A stretch of 5,070 bases of DNA, taken from NCBI GenBank assembly GCA_036375275.1, contig DASUSF010000474.1, forward strand, positions 1-5,070, read 5' to 3'. The stretch comes from DASUSF01 sp036375275 (GTDB taxonomy: Bacteria; Pseudomonadota; Alphaproteobacteria; Geminicoccales; Geminicoccaceae). Both the position numbers and the translations under genes were made by a program. Below the pieces are notes generated by a model. That model was not told where the DNA came from and did not search any database. It worked only from the letters and a program-made list of their open reading frames with translations. Positions 1-5,070 of the stretch are shown here, in pieces. Within the stretch, counting starts at the first letter, position 1, and every line of letters begins with the position of its first letter.

Positions 1-14
1 CGGCAGGCCTGCCG
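1..14. repeat. 14-bp perfect palindrome at the window edge
   Basis: CGGCAGGCCTGCCG equals its own reverse complement. It overlaps a second inverted repeat, GCCGG-AA-CCGGC at 11-22. A run of alternately pairing arms follows at 33-53: GGCGG, CCGCC and GGCGG, with 3-nt loops. Because it touches the edge, the true palindrome may extend further left if the preceding base is C. Its role is unknown. It could be a hairpin in an upstream transcript or a protein-binding site, or it could be chance in GC-rich DNA. Confidence 0.5.
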
Positions 15-112
15 GAACCGGCGTGCGGTCGAGGCGGAACCCGCCGGAGGCGGTGCCTTCGGCTTTGACGGCTTTCGCGAAGATCCGGCGCTGGCCCTGG
101 CGAGCGATTCAG

Positions 113-126
113 GCAGCGATCGCTGC
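113..126. repeat. 14-bp perfect palindrome with a GCGATCGC core
   Basis: GCAGCGATCGCTGC is exactly self-complementary around the centre between 119 and 120; the next base pair out (G/G) does not match. It contains GCGATCGC and therefore a GATC site. It lies about 165 bp before the permease start, which is far for a repressor site acting on that gene. It overlaps the + strand frames that are open from the window edge, so it may simply be inside coding sequence. Function unknown. Confidence 0.5.
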
Positions 127-175
127 GCATGGAACCACCTCGGACGCGCGGGCCTGCTGCGCTGATCGAGGAGAG

Positions 176-193
176 GCTCCGTCGCGACGGAGC
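176..193. repeat. 18-bp perfect palindrome, candidate hairpin or operator
   Basis: GCTCCGTCGCGACGGAGC reads the same on both strands. As RNA it could form a 7-bp stem (176-182 with 187-193) closed by a CGCG loop. A competing stem, GGCTCC 175-180 with GGAGCC 194-199, is also possible. It begins 10 bp after the TGA at 163-165 that closes + frame 1, which would suit a terminator-like or 3'-end-protecting hairpin for an upstream gene. There is no T-run after it, so it is not a classical intrinsic terminator. It ends 96 bp before the permease ATG, so an operator role is also possible. This is the strongest non-coding signal in the window. Confidence 0.5.
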
Positions 194-262
194 GGAGCCG
201 CCCACCCGGACGACGGTCGCCGGGAGACGATCGCGCCCTACCGGATGCTGCTCTAAGCTCGG

Positions 263-278
263 GGTCTCGATCGCGACC
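263..278. promoter_or_regulatory. Imperfect 16-bp inverted repeat just before the permease start
   Basis: GGTCTCGATCGCGACC is symmetric except for one mismatched pair (T267/C274), centred on CGATCG. It ends 11 bp before the ATG at 290. A site here could act as an operator or as a structure that hinders ribosome entry. No clear Shine-Dalgarno sequence is visible between it and the ATG. The evidence is symmetry and position only, so the functional reading is weak. Confidence 0.22.
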
Positions 279-289
279 GGGTCCGACGC

Positions 290-1486
290 ATGCTCCCCTT
301 CCTCAACCTCGCTCACGCCTTCGACCATTTCTTCCTGCTGATCTTCCCGACCGCCGTGCTGGCGCTGGGCGAAGCGTGGGCGATGCCCTACGGCGAGGTG
401 CTCGCCCTCGGCACGCCTGCATTCGCGGTGTTCGCGCTCGCGACCCTGCCGGTCGGCTGGCTTGGCGACCGGGTCAGCCGGACCAGCCTGATGAGCGTCT
501 TCTTCGTCGGCATCGGCGCGAGCTCGGTCCTGGTCGGCCTCGCGCCGGGACCGGTGGGGATCGCTCTGGCCCTCGGCCTGCTCGGCCTGTTCGCCGCGAT
601 CTATCATCCGGTCGCGACCGCGCTGGTGGTCCAGCATGCCGCGAAGCGCGGCGCGGCGCTCGGCATCAACGGGGTCTTCGGCAATCTCGGCGTCGCCTTC
701 GCGCCACTGGTGACCGGCGCGCTGTGCGCATCGGTCGGCTGGCGCGCCGCCTTCATCGTGCCTGGACTGATCGCGATCCTCACCGGCCTGCTGTTCATGG
801 CCGGCCCGGCCCGCAGGGAGGCGCGGGACGGACACCCGGCGGCCGCGCCCGACCGCCCGGCGCCGCCCGCGCGGGCGCAGGTCCGGGTGTTCGCCGTGGT
901 CGCGCTCACGGCGCTGTTCGGCGGGATCGTCTTCAACGGCATCACGGTCGCGCTGCCCAAGGTGTTCGAGGAGCGGCTCGCGGGCCTCGTCTCGGGCATC
1001 AGCGAGGTCGGCCTCGCGGCGTCGCTCGTGTTCATGGTCGCGAGCTTCGCCCAGATCGGGATGGGGCGGCTGCTCGACCGGGTCGGCGCGCGACCGGTGC
1101 TGCTCGGCTGCGCGGCCCTGCAGACGGTGCTGTTCATCGCCATCATCGGCGCCGGCGGACCGCTGCTCCTCCTGCTCTCGGTGCCGCTGATGCTGGTGGT
1201 GTTCGGCGAGATCCCGGTCGGCGCCTGGCTGGTGGGCCACTACGCCGCGCCCGGCTGGCGCTCGCGGATCTACGGCGTCCAGTATCTCCTGGCGCTCGGC
1301 GTGAGCGCCGGCGTGGTGCCGATGATCGCGGTCCTGCACGAGACGAGCGGCGGCTTCGGCGCCATGTTCGCCCTGCTCGCCGGCGCGGCCGCGGTCGTGA
1401 CCGTCGCCGCCTGCTTCCTGCCGCGCCGGACCGGCGATCAGCCGGCCGAACCGCCCCTCGAGCGGATCAGGCCGGCGACCGGCTGA
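290..1486 (+). CDS. MFS permease (12 membrane segments, substrate unknown)
   Basis: A 398-residue inner-membrane transporter of the major facilitator superfamily, which moves small solutes or drugs using an ion gradient. Hydrophobic stretches suggest twelve membrane segments, roughly 8-27, 38-57, 66-85, 88-108, 126-148, 151-171, then 198-222, 233-258, 267-287, 289-310, 325-348 and 355-377. A polar, Ala/Pro-rich cytoplasmic loop at 172-197 separates the two halves. The MFS motif A between segments 2 and 3 is visible as GWLGDRVSR (56-64), and its C-terminal counterpart is GRLLDRVGAR (259-268). The N-terminus NLAHAFDHFFLLIFP and the AIYHPVA block (103-109) resemble a proteobacterial MFS group that I associate loosely with fosmidomycin-resistance-type (Fsr) exporters. 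That link and the direction of transport are inference. ATG 290 is the first start after the in-frame TAA at 254-256 and sits at the normal N-terminus for the fold, although its ribosome-binding site is weak. The gene appears intact. The next gene, valS, is unrelated in function and has its own promoter candidate. Confidence 0.9.
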   Translation: MLPFLNLAHAFDHFFLLIFPTAVLALGEAWAMPYGEVLALGTPAFAVFALATLPVGWLGDRVSRTSLMSVFFVGIGASSVLVGLAPGPVGIALALGLLGLFAAIYHPVATALVVQHAAKRGAALGINGVFGNLGVAFAPLVTGALCASVGWRAAFIVPGLIAILTGLLFMAGPARREARDGHPAAAPDRPAPPARAQVRVFAVVALTALFGGIVFNGITVALPKVFEERLAGLVSGISEVGLAASLVFMVASFAQIGMGRLLDRVGARPVLLGCAALQTVLFIAIIGAGGPLLLLLSVPLMLVVFGEIPVGAWLVGHYAAPGWRSRIYGVQYLLALGVSAGVVPMIAVLHETSGGFGAMFALLAGAAAVVTVAACFLPRRTGDQPAEPPLERIRPATG

Positions 1487-1500
1487 CGGGCCGCCGCGGC

Positions 1501-1529
1501 TTGCCCCGCCCCGGCAATTCCCCTATAGC
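1501..1529 (+). promoter_or_regulatory. Candidate sigma70-type promoter for valS
   Basis: TTGCCC at 1501-1506 and TATAGC at 1524-1529 are separated by 17 bp. The -35 box has the TTG core preceded by C, and the -10 box shares TATA with the consensus; alphaproteobacterial housekeeping promoters commonly look like this. It lies entirely between the permease stop (1484-1486) and the valS start. Transcription would begin near 1536, leaving a leader of about 25-33 nt. The AT-rich TATA stands out in sequence this GC-rich. There is no sign of a T-box or a long attenuator leader, so simple constitutive expression is the natural reading. Confidence 0.55.
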
Positions 1530-1568
1530 GCTCCGACCGTCCGCGCCGCAGCACCAGCCGTGACCACG

Positions 1569-4217
1569 ATGCTCGACAAGACCTTCGATCCCGCCGAGGT
1601 GGAGGCTCGCCACGACCGGGCCTGGGATGCGGCCGGCCACTTCAGGCCGTCCGAGGATCCGGCGGCCGAGCCCTACTGCATCATGATCCCGCCGCCGAAC
1701 GTCACCGGCAGCCTGCACATCGGCCACGCCCTCAACAACACGCTGCAGGACACGCTCATCCGCTTTCAGCGGATGAAGGGCCGGGCCGTGCTCTGGCAGC
1801 CGGGCTCCGACCACGCCGGAATCGCGACCCAGATGGTGGTGGAGCGCGAGCTCGCGCGCGAAGGCGCCAGCCGGCACGACCTCGGGCGCGAGCGATTCAT
1901 CGCCAAGGTCTGGGAGTTCAAGGCGCTGCACGGCGGCCTGATCAACCGGCAGCTGCACCGCCTCGGCGCCTCGCCCGACTGGTCGCGCGAGCGCTTCACC
2001 ATGGACGAGGGTCTCTCGGCCGCGGTCCGGAAGGTGTTCGTCGACCTCTACCGCGACGGCCTGATCTACAAGGACAAGCGGCTGGTCAACTGGGACACCC
2101 GGCTTCAGACCGCGGTCTCGGACCTGGAGGTCGAGCCGACCGAGACCGACGGCCATCTCTGGCACATCCGCTACGACATCGAGGGCGCGCCCGGGCGCAG
2201 CATCACCGTCGCGACCACGCGCCCCGAGACCATGCTCGGCGACAGCGGCATCGCGGTGCATCCCGAGGATGCCCGCTATCAGGAGCTGGTCGGGCGGCAC
2301 GCGATCCTGCCGCTGGTCGGGCGGCGCCTGCCGATCGTCGCCGACACGTATTCCGATCCGGAGAAGGGCTCGGGCGCGGTGAAGATCACCCCGGCCCACG
2401 ACTTCAACGACTTCGAGGTCGGGCGGCGCCACGACCTCGACATGATCAACATCCTGGAGGTCGACGGCCGGCTGAACGACGCCGTGCCGGAGCGCTATCG
2501 CGGGCTCGACCGCTTCGACGCCCGGACGAGGGTGCTCGCCGATCTCGAGGCCGGGGGCCGGCTCGAGCGGATCGAGAAGATCCGCCACACGGTGCCGCTC
2601 AGCCAGCGCTCAGAGACGCCGGTCGAGCCGTTCCTGTCCGACCAGTGGTACGTGGACGCGGCAGCGCTCGCCGGCCCGGCCATCGAGGCGGTCGAGCAGG
2701 GTCGCACCAGGTTCGTGCCGGCGCAGTTCACCGCCGACTACTTCCACTGGATGCGCAACATCCAGCCGTGGTGCATCTCGCGCCAGCTCTGGTGGGGCCA
2801 TCAGATCCCGGCCTGGTACGGCCCCGACGGCGAGATCTTCGTCGCGCTGGACGAGGCCGAGGCAGGGGCGCAGGCGCTCCGGCACTACGGCCGGGCGGTG
2901 GATCTAGCGCGCGACCCGGACGTGCTCGACACCTGGTTCTCGTCGGGCCTCTGGCCGTTCTCGACCCTCGGCTGGCCCGAGCCCACGCCGGAGCTGGAGC
3001 GCTTCTATCCGACCTCGGTCCTGGTCACCGGCTTCGACATCATCTTCTTCTGGGTCGCCCGCATGATGATGCTCGGCCTGCGGTTCATGGGCGAGGTGCC
3101 GTTCCGGGAGGTCTTCATCCACGGCCTGGTGCGCGACGAGCGCGGCCAGAAGATGAGCAAGAGCAAGGGCAACGTCATCGACCCGCTCGAGCTGATCGAG
3201 ACCTACGGCGCCGATGCGCTCCGCTTCGCCATCCTCGCCTCGACCGCGCAGGGCCGGGACATCAAGCTCGGCGAGGGCCGGGTCCAGGGCTACCGGAACT
3301 TCACCACCAAGCTCTGGAACGCCGCCCGGTTCTGCGAGATGAACGGCTGCGAGTGGGACCCGGCGTTCGATCCGCGATCGGCGCGGGAGACCGCGAACCG
3401 CTGGGTGGTGAGCAAGCTGAACCGGACGGTCGACGCGGTGACCCGCGCGCTCGAGGGCTACCGCTTCAACGAGGCGGCGGCCGCGGTCTACCGCTTCACC
3501 TGGGACGAGTTCTGCGACTGGTACCTGGAGCTCGCGAAACCGGTCCTGCAGGGGCCGGACGGTCCGGCCAGGGAGGAGACCCGCAGGATCGCGGCCTGGA
3601 CGCTCGGCCGGCTCCTGCATCTCCTGCACCCGATGACCCCCTTCGTGACCGAGGAGATCTGGCAGCGGCGCTTCGGCGCCGCCAACCATGCTCTCATCGT
3701 CGGCCGCTGGCCGGAGGTCGAGCCCGCGCTCGAGGATCCGGCGAGCGAGGCGGAGCTGGATTGGCTCATTCAGCTGATCACCGCGATACGCGCGGCTCGG
3801 AACGAGCTCGGCGTGCCGGCGGCCGCCCGCCTGCCGCTCCTGGTCCAGGGCGCCGCATCGGAGACCGCGGCCCGGCTGGACCGGCACGGCGAGGCGCTGC
3901 AGCGTCTCGCTCGCCTGGAGAGCATCGAGACCGACGTGACGTCCCTGCCGCGCGGGAGCCTGCAGGTGGTGGTCGACGAGGCCACCTTCGCGCTGCCGAT
4001 CGCCGGTGTGGTCGATCTCGATGCCGAGCGGCGGCGGCTCGGCAGGGAGATCGAGAAGGCCGCCGGCGAGGTCCGCCGCTTCGACCAGAAGCTCGCCAAC
4101 CCGAAGTTCGTCGACCGGGCGCCGCCGGACGTGGTCGAGGAGCAGCGGAGCCGCCGCGCCGAGGCGGTGGCGATGCGCGAGCGGCTGGCAGCTGCCCTGT
4201 CGCGGATCGCGGGCTGA
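1569..4217 (+). CDS. valS: Valyl-tRNA synthetase
   Basis: Cytoplasmic class Ia aminoacyl-tRNA synthetase that joins valine to tRNA(Val) using ATP and hydrolyses mischarged threonine. It is 882 residues from ATG 1569, or 885 from the in-frame GTG 1560, within the usual bacterial range. Positions below count from the GTG. The Rossmann catalytic core opens with PPPNVTGSLHIGHA, the HIGH motif being 53-56. The CP1 editing domain is inserted at about 195-345 and shows TTRPETMLGD (219-228) and KITPAHDFNDFEVG (275-288), the segments that form the deacylation pocket. The core resumes with DQWYV (361-365), WCISRQLWWGHQIPAW (404-419), DTWFSSGLWPFSTLGWP (457-473) and KMSKS (531-535). A helical anticodon-binding domain follows at about 610-760. 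The C-terminal tRNA-binding coiled coil runs from about 818 to the end (DLDAERRRLGREIEKA...). All signature motifs are present and there is no break. ATG 1569 (MLDKTFDP) matches the usual N-terminus better than GTG 1560; neither start has a clear Shine-Dalgarno. A promoter lies just upstream and the aminopeptidase gene follows after 10 bp. Confidence 0.97.
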   Translation: MLDKTFDPAEVEARHDRAWDAAGHFRPSEDPAAEPYCIMIPPPNVTGSLHIGHALNNTLQDTLIRFQRMKGRAVLWQPGSDHAGIATQMVVERELAREGASRHDLGRERFIAKVWEFKALHGGLINRQLHRLGASPDWSRERFTMDEGLSAAVRKVFVDLYRDGLIYKDKRLVNWDTRLQTAVSDLEVEPTETDGHLWHIRYDIEGAPGRSITVATTRPETMLGDSGIAVHPEDARYQELVGRHAILPLVGRRLPIVADTYSDPEKGSGAVKITPAHDFNDFEVGRRHDLDMINILEVDGRLNDAVPERYRGLDRFDARTRVLADLEAGGRLERIEKIRHTVPLSQRSETPVEPFLSDQWYVDAAALAGPAIEAVEQGRTRFVPAQFTADYFHWMRNIQPWCISRQLWWGHQIPAWYGPDGEIFVALDEAEAGAQALRHYGRAVDLARDPDVLDTWFSSGLWPFSTLGWPEPTPELERFYPTSVLVTGFDIIFFWVARMMMLGLRFMGEVPFREVFIHGLVRDERGQKMSKSKGNVIDPLELIETYGADALRFAILASTAQGRDIKLGEGRVQGYRNFTTKLWNAARFCEMNGCEWDPAFDPRSARETANRWVVSKLNRTVDAVTRALEGYRFNEAAAAVYRFTWDEFCDWYLELAKPVLQGPDGPAREETRRIAAWTLGRLLHLLHPMTPFVTEEIWQRRFGAANHALIVGRWPEVEPALEDPASEAELDWLIQLITAIRAARNELGVPAAARLPLLVQGAASETAARLDRHGEALQRLARLESIETDVTSLPRGSLQVVVDEATFALPIAGVVDLDAERRRLGREIEKAAGEVRRFDQKLANPKFVDRAPPDVVEEQRSRRAEAVAMRERLAAALSRIAG

Positions 4218-4227
4218 TCCACGGCCG

Positions 4228-5070
4228 ATGCTGCCCTGCTTCACCCGATCGCCCGCGGCCGGCGCGCGCCCGCTCCACCTCGTCCGGGCCGACCGGGCGG
4301 ACGCGTGGCTCGAGGCGCAGCCGGCCCGCTGGCGGGCGTGGCTGGATGGCATCAACTACCGGGCCCAGCCCGGGGCCGGGGCGCTGCTGCCGGGTCCGGA
4401 CGGGGCCCCGGAGGCGGCGCTGCTCGTGGTCGGCGCGCGGCCCTCGCCGTTCGATGTCGCGGCGGCCCACGGCCGGCTGCCGGACGGCGACTGGCGCGCT
4501 GCGTCCGGCGACACGGTCGAGCCGGGCGTCGCGGCCCTCAGCTGGGCGCTCGGCAGCTACCGCTTCGAGCGGTACCGGACCGGGGAGCCCGCGAAGCGGC
4601 GGCTGGTGATCGACGACACGCCGGAGATCCGCCGCGCGGAAGTCGTGGCCGAAGCGGTCTTCCTCGCCCGCGACCTGATCAACACGCCCGCGAACGACCT
4701 CGGGCCCGCGGAGCTCGCCGCCGCCGTGGAGGAGGTCGCCGCCCGGTTCGGCGCCGAGGTGCGGATCCTGGCCGGCGAGGATGAGCTCGGGGAACGCTAT
4801 CCGGCGGTGCTCGCGGTCGGGCGCGCGAGCCCGCGGGCGCCGCGCGTGATCGACCTCGCGTTTGGGGATGCCGATGCGCCGCGGGTCACGCTGATCGGCA
4901 AGGGCGTCTGCTTCGATACCGGCGGCCTCGACCTCAAGCCCGCGGCCGGCATGCTGATCATGAAGAAGGACATGGGCGGCGCCGCCTGCGTGATGGCGCT
5001 CGCCCACATGATCATGGACCGCGGCCTCAAGGTCAGGCTGCGCGTGCTGGTGCCGGCGGTGGAGAATGCA
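4228..5070 (+). CDS. M17 leucyl aminopeptidase family protein (3' end outside window)
   Basis: Partial gene; 281 codons are present and the frame is open at the right edge. M17 enzymes (PepA/LAP type) are cytoplasmic, two-metal, usually hexameric peptidases that remove N-terminal residues from peptides. Residues 1 to about 125 form a poorly conserved N-terminal domain. The linker and catalytic domain begin near ARDLINTPANDLGP (147-160). GKGVCFDTGGLDLKP (224-238) and MKKDMGGAA (245-253) carry the metal ligands and catalytic lysine. K225, D230, K237 and D248 have exactly the spacing of K250, D255, K262 and D273 in bovine lens aminopeptidase. The NTDAEGRL signature, with the remaining ligands and the bicarbonate-binding arginine, should lie beyond the window. 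VPAVENA at the edge matches the expected next strand. ATG 4228 is a plausible start, being 10 bp after the valS TGA and followed by a normal family N-terminus (...ARPLHLVRADRADAW). No strong ribosome-binding site is visible, so translational coupling to valS is likely. The exact peptide preference cannot be read from this part. Confidence 0.93.
   Translation, partial: MLPCFTRSPAAGARPLHLVRADRADAWLEAQPARWRAWLDGINYRAQPGAGALLPGPDGAPEAALLVVGARPSPFDVAAAHGRLPDGDWRAASGDTVEPGVAALSWALGSYRFERYRTGEPAKRRLVIDDTPEIRRAEVVAEAVFLARDLINTPANDLGPAELAAAVEEVAARFGAEVRILAGEDELGERYPAVLAVGRASPRAPRVIDLAFGDADAPRVTLIGKGVCFDTGGLDLKPAAGMLIMKKDMGGAACVMALAHMIMDRGLKVRLRVLVPAVENA

Larger units (their letters stand above)
1..289. 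other. Left flank without a recognisable gene; rich in inverted repeats
   Basis: No reading frame here gives a protein I recognise. On the + strand, frame 1 is open from the window edge to a TGA at 163-165, and frame 2 is open to a TAA at 254-256. Either could be the tail of a gene that begins outside the window. The frame-1 tail reads ...WNHLGRAGLLR and is followed 10 bp later by an 18-bp palindrome, as a gene end with a hairpin would be. However, its codons (GAA, TTT, GAT, TCA, GGA) end in A or T clearly more often than those of the three genes downstream. On the minus strand, the frame that avoids stops from 108 to 1 has no ATG, GTG or TTG start. The stretch therefore looks mainly intergenic or like the ragged end of a gene. 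A TTGACG at 65-70 has no matching -10 box. Confidence 0.5.

Noticed and set aside
65..70. TTGACG as the -35 box of a permease promoter
   Set aside because: No -10 box lies 16-18 bp downstream (positions 87-93 are GC-rich), and it is over 200 bp from the permease start.
1471..1483. GCCGG-CGA-CCGGC as a terminator of the permease gene
   Set aside because: The stem is only 5 bp, lies before and against the stop codon, and has no T-run after it.
376..1563. A 395-codon plus-strand frame overlapping the permease
   Set aside because: It is a frame-shifted shadow, dominated by Arg, Gly, Ala and Pro and without membrane segments, whereas the overlapping permease frame has all MFS hallmarks.
1467..2588. 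A 373-codon minus-strand frame over the 5' half of valS and the promoter gap
   Set aside because: Its repetitive VDQ/VEV/VDE-type composition is the mirror of valS codons. It also runs across the valS promoter and start.
2904..4355. A 483-codon open frame on the minus strand opposite valS
   Set aside because: It lies antisense to the well-supported valS frame. Such long frames arise in very GC-rich genes because stop codons are rare. The product is low-complexity and rich in Arg, Ala, Glu and Pro, with no recognisable domain.
2645..4609. A 654-codon plus-strand frame across the end of valS and the start of the aminopeptidase
   Set aside because: It overlaps two genes with clear catalytic motifs in their own frames, and its product is low-complexity.
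3778..5007. A 409-codon minus-strand frame opposite the aminopeptidase
   Set aside because: It is antisense to the M17 gene, whose catalytic spacing is exact. The product has no recognisable motif and an Arg/Pro-rich tail.
1..5070. Search for tRNA or rRNA genes, a CRISPR array, transposon ends or an unknown multi-gene system
   Set aside because: No regularly spaced repeats, cloverleaf sequence, transposase motif or terminal inverted repeats were seen. The genes belong to known families.

Overview
The window comes from a very GC-rich bacterium. The protein style points to an alphaproteobacterium: the ValS sequence (KDKRLVNWD, SDLEVE and FTMDEGL segments), an M17 aminopeptidase of the kind with the NTPANDLGP and GKGVCFDTGGLDLKP blocks, and a valS promoter of the TTGCCC-N17-TATAGC type. 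That assignment is inferred from recalled family features; no search was run. Codons in the three genes end overwhelmingly in G or C.

Layout: all three convincing genes lie on the + strand. Positions 1-289 hold no gene I can recognise, but they contain several short, exact inverted repeats. Positions 290-1486 encode a complete 12-segment major facilitator superfamily (MFS) permease of unknown substrate. A gap of about 80 bp carries a good promoter match. Positions 1569-4217 (or from GTG 1560) encode complete valyl-tRNA synthetase, ValS. Ten bases after its stop, a leucyl-aminopeptidase-type M17 metallopeptidase starts at 4228 and runs off the right edge after 281 codons.

How the genes relate: valS and the aminopeptidase gene are nearly abutting with no terminator between them, so they are probably co-transcribed. 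This joins valine charging of tRNA with release of amino acids from peptides. The permease gene is on the same strand, but valS has its own promoter candidate just after the permease stop, so the permease need not belong to the valS unit.

Assessment: the coding part is ordinary housekeeping sequence and I find no new system in it. The only stretch not explained by known families is the palindrome-rich left flank, where three perfect palindromes of 14, 14 and 18 bp lie within 193 bp. The long reading frames on the minus strand and in the other plus frames look like shadows of high-GC genes and are not annotated.
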